A DNA stretch of 64,000 bases from Ceratorhiza oryzae-sativae (lineage: Eukaryota > Basidiomycota > Agaricomycetes > Cantharellales > Ceratobasidiaceae), in contig JARWMV010000237.1 in NCBI GenBank assembly GCA_030998015.1, positions 558,001 to 622,000 of the forward strand, given 5' to 3'. A program made the translations under genes and the position numbers. The notes beneath the pieces were generated by a model that was not told the DNA's origin, searched no databases, and saw nothing but the letters and a program-made list of their open reading frames with translations. Of the stretch, positions 1 through 11,463 are shown piece by piece (within the stretch, counting starts at the first letter, position 1; each line of letters starts with the position of its first letter).

Positions 1-3000
1 ACATTTCGTTTCGCAACGTTGTTGGCAGGACCAATGATCTTGTACTGGTCTGCAAGATCGACGTATATCCTAGAGTCCCCGAGGAGTCAGCTTTACCTGG
101 CGAATCGACGAGAAGGGTCGTCAGCCACTTACGCTTTGTAATGGGCAAAGTCGTCCTCGAGCTCCCTCATGACCTTGACGAGCACGGTTTGAGGCGGCGG
201 GCGCCTGATGTCGACCTCGACCTCGTCGCCTTCGACGTAGCCCTCGTCCTCGTCACTCCCGCGTCGCGTCGGACCGGCGCCTCCGAGGCGCCAGCTAGCC
301 TTTTGCCGCTCGCGCGCGCGCTCGGGCTCGTACTTGTCGTCGCGGACGATCCGAACCCGTCGTCGTCCGCAACAAGTCGTGCATGTCCGTTCGTCGTGGT
401 CGGGCACTGAGAAGAAAAGCTGCTCAAGTTTAGTTCCACGGATACGAGGGAAAGCGGGCGAATCCGGCGCAAGCTGAGCCGGTTGGCGTCGTTGAGGCGA
501 GGGGGAGCCGGGTTGCTCGGGAATCGGCGCCTCTTTCTGATACGGAGGCGTCCTTTGTTCGGGCGGCGGCGACGGACGCCTCTCCACGGGCGATTGACGA
601 GAGGTCGATGGACGGGTTGGGTTCGGTAGAGGTCGAGGAACAGGGGCAGGAGAGGACTCCACAGAGCGGCGCACGAGCGGTGAGCCCGCTCGTGCTCTGT
701 TGGTAACAGGCGTGCTTGATCTTGAGGGAATTGCTTGCAAATCCTACGGCCTGTGGTTAGCTTGAAGTGATTTAGAGAAAAAATGATTATCATACTCGGG
801 ATGTTGACCTTCCCAAGCTCCTGACTGATGATTGGCTCCGCTCGAGCTCGGGTGTCATGTCATCCGACGGAGGAGGCTACCAAAACCACTTAGTCCCCCA
901 TCATCTCACCAAAAAACACCAAGACTCACGTCCACAAACCGCAGAGTCCTGCTGACGCTTCCGAGCGTCGCACGATCTGTCCTTGGACGCCCGCTTTCAT
1001 CACCGCCTAGCTCGGTAACACTCAACACAGACCGGTCTTGCTCCATCTCCGTCTCTGGGATCTCATCCTCATCTTCCTCGGCGACCGCGCTGAGTTCGAT
1101 CATGCCGACCCGGCCAACGATCATGCTCCCCGCGCCTTCGAAATCGCTCTGGCTTCCACTGGCTTGAAGGCTTCCCGCCTCGCGAGTCTGACGACGTTCG
1201 CGCAAGCCTTCCTCAACCACGCCTCGAAGTTTCTCGCACTCAGCGGCGAGACGCTCAACCTCAGCAGTGATGGCGGCCACTTCGGCAGTCTTGGCTTCAA
1301 GATCAGCAGCATCTCGTTCGTGCATCGAGCGCAAGTCCTCAATCGTGCGTTGATGTTCTTCGACCTCGGAGGTCATACGAGCGAGATGAGACTGAAGCGT
1401 AGTGACTAGCGCTTCCAATGCTATCAAAGGTAAAACTTCAGCTTATGGAGTATATCAAGATTGGCTCGTTGGACCCACCCTTCTTTTCCTCAACAACCTC
1501 TCTATAACGAGCCTCCCACTCAGAGGTCGCAGCCTCAGCCTGACGTATCCTTCGATCCCACTCGGCCCTGTCATTCGCGGCTTGCTTCTCACCAGCTCGG
1601 GTGCGCTCCACGTCCTGGATATTCGCCCGTGTGCGCTCGCGCTCGACCTCCGCTTTGCAGTGCTCAAGTTCCATCTCTAGCTCGCGCACTCGGCGTCGGG
1701 CTGTGCCATTTTCGCGTTCCAGGTCTCGAAGTCGCTCGGAGAGCTGCTCGAGTTGAGCATTGGTTATCGTACCTAAAAACATTGATAAGTATCCGGTTAC
1801 AACTAGGACTAAACAAATCCTTACGATCAGCGTCGAGACCCTCTGAGGGCATGCCAACTTGAGCATCGCGGTACCGAATATTTGCTTTGGAAGGAGACTC
1901 GACGGCGGCCGTAAGACCCGTAACGTCTGGGAGATGGATGCTCAACCCTGCAAGGACACGATTCTTTGGTTCACTAGCAGGCGCCCGCGGGAACGAACCT
2001 GGCCTCGCGCGAGTCTCGGTCGTTGGCTGTCGCTGATTATCTTGTCGCGGGGCAGGAGCGGGTGCTGGCGGTCTACCACCGTATGCGGGCTCGAGCCTCG
2101 CTGAGCCAACCCGACGCGCGTTGGCAGCCGTATTAGCCTCGAGACGAGCCTTTTGTGTTCCATTTGAGGAAGAAAACGAAGACTCTCCTCGCGCAGATGC
2201 AGCCGGGGGGTTGGATTGGCGAGAAGCCATGAGTGAAGTGCTCGGTCGGACAGCTGTTTCAGACATAGCACCTATGGCGGGAATAGGACGGGACGCGAGG
2301 CTTGTGGGAGACGTTGTCGATGTCATGGTACGCGGACGTTTGGGGCTAAAAGCACCCCCGAGGGCATCGGTGAGGCGAGGTTTGCGGCGGCCAGTCGTAC
2401 TGTCGTCTGCCTCGCTTCGATGGAACGAAGACTGGGATTCGAGCTCCGCACGAGGGCTATCATGTTCCCTGAGGTGAGCGCGAGGAATGCGTGGATTCGC
2501 CTGGTAGCTGTGTTCTGGGAGATGGCCGGTTTCCAAGAGGTGGTCCAATTCTGCCGTATCGTCGACGATCAGTGGGTCGCTCGTGAGCTGCTATTGAGAT
2601 GAGATGTAATATTTCAGCGTCTGATCCAATCGAATTCATAAAATTAAAAAATCATACTTGGCTATGTTTTCTGTTCGGAATGCTTCGGTTGCGGTCTCCG
2701 CGGGTGGTGTTGGTGTCGTCAAGCACGCTGATCCTACCCCTCTTTTTCAACATCTCGGAGAGCTCTCGGTCCGGATCGTATTCTGCGCCAGACCCGGCGC
2801 GAGACAGTGGTCGAGGGGCCCCTCCGTAGCCGAGGCCGACTCCAACAGTGACGGCCGAAGCGTGGTGGGCGGCGGTCGATTGTGTATGTCCGCCATCAAA
2901 CGAGTCTTCAAAAGTGCGAGCCGACTGATTTTGCCGCATGCTGCGTCGAGCAGAGGCTTCACGGGACCGCTCCAGGTCACTGTCGTATCGCGCAAAAGAT

Positions 3001-3209
3001 GCTATGCCTTCAAAATGGGGGCTTGGGGCGCCGTGTCGACCGTACTCAAGCGAGAGCGACGAGGAACCAGCGTTAGAAAGATCGAGAGACATCCCGCCTA
3101 TCTCTTGCTCGAGCCTGATGCGGGCTTCCTCCTGGGGGTCGTAGCCGATTGGCGGCTCTATGGGATTGGGATGTCGCGCAGGCAGGCGGGAGTGCATGGA
3201 GGGTCGCAT
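1..3209 (-). CDS. Cep57-type centrosome/spindle-pole microtubule-binding protein (partial, C-terminus off the left edge)
   Basis: Six exons splice in frame on the minus strand: 2658-3209, 1825-2590, 1479-1772, 930-1420, 133-743 and <1-69, all GT-AG, giving at least 927 residues. The N-terminal third is Ser/Pro-rich and low-complexity. Exons 1479-1772 and 930-1420 encode a long heptad-rich coiled coil (LEQLSERLRDLERENG, then a Glu/Ala-rich helix). The C-terminal part has a C-x2-C cluster after HDERTC and a PPPQTVLVKVMRELEDDF block that continues across the last intron into HYKAIYVDLADQYK. This pattern is what I recognise from basidiomycete proteins annotated with the Cep57 microtubule-binding domain. 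The expected role is microtubule attachment at the spindle pole body. The start is the ATG at 3209; an upstream first exon cannot be excluded. The family call rests on recognition, not on a search. Confidence 0.72.
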
Positions 3210-4069
3210 ATTAGTTTTAGGTGTCGCAAAATGGCGCTGAAAAGAGCCCGAAATAAGATATAAACAGTACGGTAGGAAGAAATTAGAAACCCCAAGAGCA
3301 GTAGCACCAAAACGGGGGGTGGTTAGGGGGCGGGCGAGAGAGGGGGGATGGTTCTGCTGAAGTCACTAGTTCAGAACATCCGATGGTGAATTGGACCCCG
3401 CACGTGACGTCAAAACATCGCGTCAACACAACAAGTCCTTGATGAAAAACAAATCAAACACACGTTCATTTAGCGGCCTCAGCGAGTCTTGGCTCAAGCA
3501 TATGAGAAGTGGGATGATATTTCATAGGCTATCTACGTCGCATCGTCGAAAATGGCCATGGAATTTTGATCATTGCAAAGAGCATCCAACATTGGCTTTT
3601 CGTTGTTGGGGTCGACGCGAGCTCGCATGCAAGGATTTGAGCGCGAGCTATCGCAGTCCTCCTAGTTCGTTTGCTTCTAAACCAGTTGTGATAGCGCAGC
3701 CGCTGTTACCGCCAAAGCGCGGGGGTCGGGGTCTACCCTCTTATTGCCACCCCGAACCCGGAGAGCAGTGCTGTGCCACCATCATCCGCTTCTGCCCTTT
3801 CGCTCTCCCTGTCGCTCTCACTGTGCATAAAATACCCCGTCAGCTACTCGATACAATAACTGTGGTTGATATTTACGGCCGAATGCTCGCTCCTAGAATG
3901 GCCTCCACTGGCGAAAAGTGTGCCGAAATCTCCCCCTCAAACGGAGCACCGGACTTTTAGCCCAACCCCGAAGAAATTCAGTCCTCGAATCTTGCCTTGC
4001 CTAAAGGCTGGTTATGTAGGTTAGATTCAGCGCCGCTTCGCATTTCGAAACCGCTTCATCAAACAAAAC
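3210..4069. other. Intergenic region, divergent promoter
   Basis: This interval lies between two divergently transcribed starts (3209 minus, 4070 plus). A 189-codon plus-strand frame (3391-3960) crosses it, but its composition is not protein-like and I find no splice partner or family. I treat the region as shared promoter DNA. Confidence 0.5.
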
Positions 4070-4355
4070 ATGGCAACCACAGCCAGTGCCCAACGTCATT
4101 CATTGGAGGTATGTGGAGTACTAAGCGGAATCTTCAATTATTCTATCGTCTCGTGCCCAATCCACTTCACCGAGAGGTTTTATACTACTCTGTCGATCCC
4201 CCTCCGAGTTTGTTCACAAAAAACACGCGGTGCCCCTTCGTCCTGACATGGCAATTGATGAGGACAAAATTCAGGACTTGGTTGATAGTTTTCATCAGCG
4301 GGATGTACGTTCTGAGCCTATCAAACCCATGGTGGCTACTAAAACGCCTCAGTAG
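4070..4355 (+). CDS. Small two-exon hypothetical protein, 61 aa
   Basis: ATG at 4070; exon 1 is 4070-4108 (13 codons, ending LE), followed by gtatgt. Exon 2 is 4209-4355 after an acceptor ending in gag, in phase 0, and ends at TAG 4353-4355. The predicted 61-residue protein is hydrophilic and helical, with FVHKKHAVPLRPDMAIDEDK in the middle and VRSEPIKPMVATKTPQ at the end. It has no signal peptide, membrane segment or Cys motif. The clean donor/acceptor pair, the 100-base intron and the charged, non-repetitive composition are the support. I do not recognise the family. A competing 141-codon frame covers the same DNA (3997-4422) but reads as a Trp/Leu-rich shadow. Confidence 0.45.
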
Positions 4356-4839
4356 AACCACCCACACTCAACCGACGGGCTCAGACCTTCAAACATTCGC
4401 TAACCCCCCTTATCGGTACTAAATACTGTATCACAAATTAGTTAGCTTCATAGTCTCATAATCTTCTCATATTCTTGAGTATGAGGCATCTAGGCCAAAG
4501 TGCAAATCATTGACCCGAACAACGATTCGGTTAGTCACCACGACCATTATCTAGTACCAAGCTACTTTTAATGGTTCGTTGTCTCACTCATACCCAGTCT
4601 ATGTTTCTCTCGAATATTTTCTGATTTTGACTCTCTGCCTAACCATATCCAAAATCTCAATTGTCGATTTCTCAATGTGTCCCCGAAAACCATTCATCGT
4701 ATGCACTTTCCTTTTCTCTATGCGATAACCACGAGACTAATATCCTTCTCGACGCCCAGTTTATATAAAATTTACTACATATTAGAAATATCCAGCTGCT
4801 GGTGGACATTAGAAAGTTTAAGTTTCAACACGTTGTAGC

Positions 4840-5075
4840 ATGGGTCATGCCGTTTGCTACAAGGAATTTGCTCAGTATTTCGCTTACAGCGCCTACGCCC
4901 GAGCGACAGTGCTCAAAGAGGTAATCTGATATTTTTCTAGTTTGATTCTGGCAATAATGACTGATTAAACGCCGAGCCTCAATTCGAGAAAACACAGGCT
5001 GAGGTTAATGAAACAAAAAACCTTGACATCCGGATGGATGATATGCACAGCCGACTCCATCGACCTTACGATTAG
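4840..5075 (+). CDS. Possible small two-exon protein, 52 aa
   Basis: ATG at 4840; exon 1 4840-4920 (27 codons, beginning MGHAVCYKEF), donor gtaatc. A branch-like gactgattaaac precedes the acceptor cacag. Exon 2 is 4998-5075 in phase 0 and ends at TAG. The predicted product is hydrophilic with an aromatic-rich start (FAQYFAYSAY) and an acidic middle (NLDIRMDDMHSR). Nothing identifies a function. The support is only that one short intron joins two open, protein-like segments; chance is not excluded. Confidence 0.3.
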
Positions 5076-5416
5076 TCTTCAGATGTCTGTCGCACCCCCT
5101 CCTGCTCTGATTCGCTGCAGCCTTCACTTATGAAATGTGGAAACGATCATCTGAGAAATGCTTCAGCGTGCTTGTTTATGAATAAGCCCTCATAGAGTGC
5201 ACCTAAAATTGGTTCGATTTTGGCCAATGTAAAGTGTTTGGCGTTGTTTTATTCAAACAGCTCGCATGTGCTACAAGGACAACCGTAACATCCCTCTTAC
5301 ACCACCATCGCCTCCGTCTTATAAGCTTTGCCTAGTAACTTTCATCTTCAAGATCAAATACGCGAGAAACTCTTACGACAAAGAATAGTCAAAATTTCCT
5401 TCATCCCGATGTCAGT

Positions 5417-5734
5417 TTGTTTGATCGCTTTTTCGGTGGCTGGTCGGTTAACCTGCAGCTCGACACAGCTACCGAGAATGATATAGTGATAAGCTTTGAT
5501 TCAATACAGGGTATAGGATGGATTCGTATGACAAATGATTGTCCGTTGGCTATCGCTGTCCTCCTAGGGCCGCTGACAACGACGAAACCACTAGCAGGAG
5601 TTACCAAGCAGGTAGGCATTCAAAATCAACTGTTGCTCCAAGGGTTCTACATTCAGTCCTCGCTAGGAATTAAACGGACGAAAATCAAAACCAGCAAAGC
5701 TCGTTCTGTGCTACCCAGTCGACTCACCGAATGA
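5417..5734 (+). other. Isolated open frame, possible exon or gene relic
   Basis: A 105-codon frame with a protein-like core (NDIVISFDSIQGIGWIRMTN, then LAIAVLLGPLTTTKP). A usable acceptor (gatgtcag) precedes it at about 5418 and a donor (caggtaggc) lies inside it near 5610. I could not join it to other exons and do not recognise it. It may be a decayed gene fragment. Confidence 0.22.
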
Positions 5735-7780
5735 ACCCATCGAGAACGCCCTATGTTTTGGTTCTGGAGAGTTGCTCGACAGTTGGAGCGAGACTTCCAT
5801 GACCTCAAGATGCAATTTTTGACGTCTATCGTGAATTAATTCTGCCAATAGCGAGAATGTTATCGGTTTGCTTCCCGAGCCGTGGCAGCCGCAAGGGGCT
5901 CTCACCAAGTAACCCAATAGCTATAGAACTTCGGTGAGCTCTAAAATTGCCGTAGCTTATTCAGTGGTGTTGGCCAGGTTTTATGTATGCTCCCCAATTA
6001 GTCTTGTATTCTGCTACTGGGCTAAACTCAATCATCCCTCGAGTTGACTTTTTATCCGTTCCTCAAATTATTCTGTCAAAAGGATCGAAGGTAGGGACCG
6101 TTTGGAGCGTGTTCTGTGCTCATTCCATTGAGATGAAGGGCTCACGGGGGACTTGAGTTGAATCCATTCAGTAGAAACCAGGCCAGAGCTAATGAACTAA
6201 CGCAATCTTATATTACTTGTCGAGCTGCCAACGTATTGGCTTTCTTCGCGATAGCATCTGTCTCCGGATCGGCTGGCGTCTTCAATCGCGCAATTATTTC
6301 AACGGGTCAATTCACCCCGCGACTGTTGCGTGACGATATTCGGGTCATTTAGGTTAATTGGCCATCACAAACGACCGAAGAGAGACACGATCGGAGATAC
6401 TTCTGAAAAACCTCTTCTCTCCCATCACATACGAGCCACTGGTATCAGGTTTTATAGGTCACTTTATCGCTGCGCAAGTGAGTTTGGTTATCCACCCGAG
6501 GGAAAATCCGATCTCACATCCAGTATGTTGAAATATTGATATTTACACGATTTTTGATAGAATGGCAGAGTCGTTCGGCTTGCCATTAACGCAGAAGCGC
6601 TATGCTTGGAAAAGAGAGCCAATAGGGACGAGTATTCCTTTAGCCTATAATCGTTACCTGTTAGCGGATGAAGACTGGTACTGTAAATCTTTCTATTTCA
6701 CTGTGATTGCGCTCCGCGCCACTGGCACTAATTAGAGACATAGCGGAGGAATTCATTGAAAAGAAAAGCAACAAGTATCGCCTGTCTTGTTTGTCCCAGA
6801 GCTCAGGGGAAGTACGAAGGGTGGCTTCCCAATAAGCTCGTCCATTCACACCAACAGACCTACTGGCACGTAATACATATGGAGAGGGCGAAGCAAGAGG
6901 TTTGGTAAATTTTGTGATTTGCCCTTGCCCTTAAACTGATGGGTTCTGTAGAAACTAAATCAATCGGGCAAAGTAGACGCTCAGAGCAGGAATAGTACTT
7001 GATATGTTCGCTCTCCATTCATCGTTTCCAGGTTGCTCCAACTCGCTGCCCCTTCACTTCACCGGGTCGCAGTTGCACAATATCAAAAAAATTTGTTACT
7101 TTCGCACTATTCTCTCTCCCAGAATAAGAAAGCTCTTCGGGCCTAACTGGATGCCTCACCCATAGCCTCTACCAGCTCACGCGTCTCGATCATAAGCTTC
7201 CATGGTGCTCTTTAGAACCACTTGTCTATGCGTCTCCTTCTTTAGATATTAATCTTTTTTGTACGATTCAACTGAAATGATAACCAGTTCTACTCCACTA
7301 TGAGTGTTGTTGTCGTATAGGCCATGGTTATTCAAACCGTTCCGTTCGACCAGGAGGCGCATGACGGTGTACATAATAAGCCATTTTTCGGCAAACAGAA
7401 ACGCAAAAGGTACATAAGAGACTGAATGGGAATGCGCGGGAAACACTAGGGTTATAATAAGGGTCAAACGCATAACTGAGCTCCACGAAACCGCTCGAGA
7501 GAGTGCTGAACAGTCCGCATACCGTTTAAAGAGTGCCGAGTGTGAGATGAACCTCACAAGGAAGGAGCTGGGTCGCGAGCTTAAAATGGATCATGAATCT
7601 GGGCTTCAGGGGGGCGTAGACTTGTCTGAAGGGCAGTGAGGGGTCGGCAGGCCTTTGGGGATAGTGGACGCGAGGCGTAGGTGCATCCAAGGGTACTTTC
7701 TTCTCACCATTGCACTTTTGTATGGTCTTGATAAGCGATCAGCTTGACAGACGTATACACCTAATTAGAAGAAGAAAAAA
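5735..7780. other. Gene-poor, AT-rich stretch
   Basis: No gene I can support. Short frames (6158-6539 plus, 6661-6849 minus, 7249-7557 minus) have no recognisable domain and no splice partner. The minus frame at 6661-6849 contains NGRAYW, which echoes a motif of the Hsp70-like array, but nothing else around it matches. Confidence 0.4.
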
Positions 7781-8140
7781 CCGAGTTGCACTGTGGCTAT
7801 GACCAACGTCATGGGTAGAGTCAGCGGAATCTGGCAATCATAGCGAGCATACATGATCCATTGGAGCGTGACGTATGTCAGCACAGGCCAAATACTATCA
7901 GGGCTTGATGGTGCAGCGGTTCAGTCGATAGTTCCCGAGCGGTTCAAGCGGAACCAATATGTTGCACCTGATAGTACCCAAGTTCGAGACCCTCTCCGGC
8001 CTCATATTTTTTTTCTTGTCAACGACCGATTCACCAAACTTGTAATGCGGTTTTATGCTCCATGGTTCTAAATCTTCTGCTGATATGAATTTACGTGTTT
8101 CAAACGTTTGAAACAAGTTTGAGCACTCTTCGTATGACCT
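7781..8140 (+). repeat. tRNA-like dispersed repeat, copy 1 of an inverted pair
   Basis: Bases 7781-8140 recur in inverted orientation at 9630-9978 with high identity, from ccgagttgca to gcactcttcg, including a divergent patch near 7812-7830. Inside are RNA polymerase III-like signals: A-box-like tggtgcagcgg (7909-7919) and a tRNA-Leu/Ser-like cccgagcggttcaag (about 7934), then a B-box-like gttcgagacc (7982-7991), then a run of eight T (8007-8014) that could end Pol III transcription. This fits a tRNA-derived short interspersed element. The 72-codon frame inside it is a by-product of the repeat. Confidence 0.6.
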
Positions 8141-8776
8141 AGAGTCATCGACTATTGCACCGAAGATCACCCAACTTCCCCCGTCCGGTCCCGACACATG
8201 GTCCTGGTGATCCGTGACGAAGTATGGGCAACACTGGCCGGGACTAGGTGAGACTGGATGTGGGACCAGCTGGGTGTTAAGAAAGTCGCCCAAGTCCAGG
8301 ATAATCGATTGTTGGCTAAAATGACGTAATCAAATGTTTGGTGGACTCCGATCCGCTCCGGCCTGTGGGCCACTAAACCTAAGCTGATCCACCATCACCA
8401 CATCCACTTGCTAGTACCGCCCCAGCCACACATCGCTACCAGCAAGTCCACTGTGACCTCTCGCTCCGTGTCATAGTATATAATTTCTTTCTATAGGATA
8501 CAGCTCTTTAACCGAATTTGAGCGGTGTTTCAAGGGAAGAGATTGAACGTGTACGGAAATAAGTGGCTAAATAATACAGTGATTTTGCCTAGATCCGCGC
8601 ATGCGCATACAGTCTAACAAAGCGCTTCAAAAACTAGTTCTGTGTGACTGTAACACACAAATCAGAAAATATTATATCCTCCAGGGCCGCGAATCCCTCA
8701 AACAACGTCGAAAGAGAAATGCCCGGAGCGATCTTGGCTGGGGTGCACCAGTAGATTCCCCTTCAACTCTCAAACA

Positions 8777-9055
8777 TCACCTACGCCCTATGTCTTGCTG
8801 TGTCCCAACCCCTAGGTAGGAGTTCAGCGCGCGCCAGAAGGGAGTTTTAGTGGCTGGACGTGACGCCAGGTATTCCTGTGGTCTACACAGACAGCCAAGC
8901 AATGAAATTGGCTGGTCTAGCTGAGATACGTCTTCTTGAGATGTAAAAAATGCAGCAGCATTGTAATCACCTAGAAACTCCCTTTCCCCGTCCTCGTAGA
9001 TAGCCCACTCGCCAATGGGATTCATTTCTCCAGGATTAGGTATTTTACGATACAT
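8777..9055 (-). CDS. Possible small single-exon protein, 92 aa
   Basis: ATG at 9055 (MYRKIPNPGEMNPIGEWAIY) opens a 92-codon minus-strand frame with balanced, protein-like composition: an acidic early segment (EDGEREFLGDYN), then SQEDVSQLDQPISLLG, then a basic C-terminus. It has no signal peptide or membrane helix. A TATAAA lies 41 bases upstream. It sits between the two arms of the inverted repeat, so it may be cargo of an insertion. I do not recognise a family. Confidence 0.38.
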   Translation of the reverse strand: MYRKIPNPGEMNPIGEWAIYEDGEREFLGDYNAAAFFTSQEDVSQLDQPISLLGCLCRPQEYLASRPATKTPFWRALNSYLGVGTQQDIGRR

Positions 9056-9095
9056 CGCAATACTAAGCCAGGCGTTTAGCTCACAGTAGCTACCC

Positions 9096-9101
9096 TTTAT
9101 A
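9096..9101 (-). promoter_or_regulatory. TATA box of the 92-aa reading frame
   Basis: TATAAA on the minus strand (tttata on plus), about 41 bases upstream of the ATG at 9055. Position and sequence are typical; function is inferred. Confidence 0.3.
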
Positions 9102-9629
9102 CACCTTTTTGTTCGACTATGTATTGAATGTATTACCCAAGGTAGACGTCATGATGAACCTTCGCATTGGTTTGTATATACCGGGTGAAAAGAAATGACA
9201 ATGCCTAGGTCGGCTATTTGACTCGTGACAGGAGCACGAGTGGTCGTTACTACTATTTGATACTAGAGACAAGCTCATAACTGATCTCGAGGCAGAACGC
9301 TTGTGCAGGCGACCTATCAGGTGGGTGAGCCCCCAGCAAGGTTCGGGGGACGCAAGCGTGACCGGGTGGGCTGCAACCAAACAACAGGTCGCACCAAGGG
9401 GATGGCGGTTGGTTCAAAAGCGACGCGCGACGCTGGGTGCTATCACGATGTGGTCGTCGATCAGCACGAACAGTCCTGTCGCTGCGTCGACGTTTCCCTT
9501 CGATCAGCACGCATTGTGCGCCATAGCCTGCGGAGGCGCACAATTCCATTGAATGCTCGATTATTTCAATGAAGCAAATTGAACTACCGCACATACGCGT
9601 GGGCAGAGCGCGCAGTAGATCATTCCAAG

Positions 9630-9978
9630 TTCTGCGAAGAGTGCTCGAACTTGTTTGAAATATATGCATTCGTGTCAGCAGAAGATTTAGAGCCATGGAG
9701 CATAAAACCGCATTGCAAGTTTGGTGAATCGGTCGTTGACAAGAAAAAAAAGATGAGGCCGTAGAGGGTCTCGAACTTGGGTACTATCAGGTGCAACATA
9801 TTGGTTCCGCTTGAACCGCTCGGGAACTATCGACTGAACCGCTGCACCATCAAGCCCTGATAGTATTTGGCCTGTGCTGACATACGTCACGCTCCAATGG
9901 ATCATGTATGCCCGCTATGATTGCCATGCCCCACTAACTTCACTCGCGACGTTGGTCAAAGCCACAATGCAACTCGGT
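9630..9978 (-). repeat. tRNA-like dispersed repeat, copy 2 of an inverted pair
   Basis: Reverse-complement copy of 7781-8140. It carries the same A-box-like, B-box-like and T8 signals on the minus strand (the T run is the A run at 9744-9751). The differences from copy 1 are scattered substitutions, a divergent patch at about 9930-9950, and a small indel around the tttcaaac motif. The two copies are similar enough to be recent, or to have been kept alike by conversion. Confidence 0.6.
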
Positions 9979-10325
9979 TGTCATCCGCTTGGACCTTTGG
10001 ATAGCCTAGCGTTTTCGGCGCATTCTCATTCATTCTTGTATGCATTTGTGCGTTGCTGCGTACAGACAAGGGGCTTATTGTGTATACCACCATGCACTTC
10101 CTGGTCGGCTGGGAGTGGCCTGTAATTCTCGCCTTGTAGATCAGCTTGGTCGGATCTTTTGGCTGTTTAACATATTCGGCAGAATGAAACATCGCCTACC
10201 ACTAAGATGAACTACGCTCAGGTGGTCCCAATTCCACATAATCTATAACAGTTGGAAGTCGCTATGGTACAAAAACCGAGTTAACAATTAATGGCGATGG
10301 CTCTATCCCTAAAATCCTAGCCGCG

Positions 10326-11013
10326 CTAGTCGGTGCGTTGATATGAGAGTTGCGATGGCGGACCGGCCATAGGCTCATCAGCAACTGTGACGGATGTGGA
10401 TGGATTTCCAGGGGCGCTGCTAAAGCTGGCCAGCACCGCCTCCAATAGGTTCGGATCTGCTGCCCAGTCAATCACGAACTGCGGGTTGAAGGGAACAGCG
10501 GTTCCCTCTTCGAGGGGATCCGATGGATTCTCTGGTGGATAATACAGTACACGCGTTTCGGCCTGAACATACTCGTTCAGCTGGCGCAGCGAAGAGGAAA
10601 TTCGGTTGTTGACATACCTTCGATATTTTCGCCGACTCAACCGCACGGATATGCGAGTTCAGTCGCTGATGCTTGCCCATTGCGCGCTTGACCTTCCACT
10701 CTTCGAGAACATTCAGGGGGCATACGAGGCACCGGTACCGACCATCCGAACGGGATTCGATGAATTCATCAGCTGTTGCATCATTAGCATACTTCCGGAG
10801 CACATTAAAATAAAATAAAAATGTAAGTCCCCAAAGTGTAGCAGCTTTCGCACTCCACGCGAATAGAATTACGGGGAACCGTCATCGTATATTAAATAAC
10901 AGCCAGATACACTTACAGAACCAATCTTCTTCAGAGAGTTTTGGAGGAGGCCATGACTCCTTGGGCCGGTCCCCGGGTCCTGAGCCTTCGAAAGGAAGTG
11001 GCTCGAGAGACAT
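10326..11013 (-). CDS. C2H2-like zinc-binding small protein, paralogue 1 (168 aa)
   Basis: Three exons splice cleanly: 10917-11013, 10618-10772 (acceptor gcaacag) and 10326-10580, giving 168 residues. Exon 1 starts MSLEPLPFEGSGPG and ends EEDWF. Exon 2 carries C-x2-C (RCLVCP) and a downstream H-x5-H (KHQRLNSH), a probable zinc site. Exon 3 is acidic and Pro-rich. The next gene (11464-12025) has the same three-exon plan, with DWY/DWF at the first junction, a C-x2-C plus H-x5-H second exon and a variable third exon, so the two are tandem duplicates. The shared splice phases fixed the exon 2 acceptor here. Function unknown; nucleic-acid binding is only a guess. Confidence 0.55.
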
Positions 11014-11463
11014 TGTGCAGACAATCGTCCGCGACAGAAGGCGTCACCGACAGAGAACACTTTAATGAGACAGGTCAAGAGAGGTTGGGATAAGGCGGGA
11101 GAGTGTGAAAGCCTTGAGGGTGCTGGTGGGAGGAAGCAGGCTCTTGGGTGGCGACGGTGACACCAAGACCCCCTGAGTTTGATGCGTGATCGGCGTCACA
11201 GAAGAAGGCCGCCGTCAGCGCAGGGAGCATCGCCGCCCGCTGCACAAGTTTGCCGCCCTTGCCTCCCTACGTGGTCACCAAACATCCGATTGGAGACGCA
11301 CATGTCGATTTCAGGCAACCACTCGTCCCTACTGGAAACCCGATTTCCCCTCTAACCCTACCGCATACATTCTGAAAGTTCTTGCTGTTATCAACCAGCC
11401 ACGAAGGTCCCCCCCAAGATCACGCTCGTCTACTCTCCAGAGAGTAAACTGGCAATGAACAAC

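Noticed and set aside
3391..3960. 189-codon plus-strand frame
   Set aside because: No domain, composition unlike a protein, sits in the divergent promoter between two starts.
6661..6849. Possible fragment of an Hsp70-like C-terminus (NGRAYW)
   Set aside because: Only six residues resemble the array proteins; the surrounding sequence does not align.
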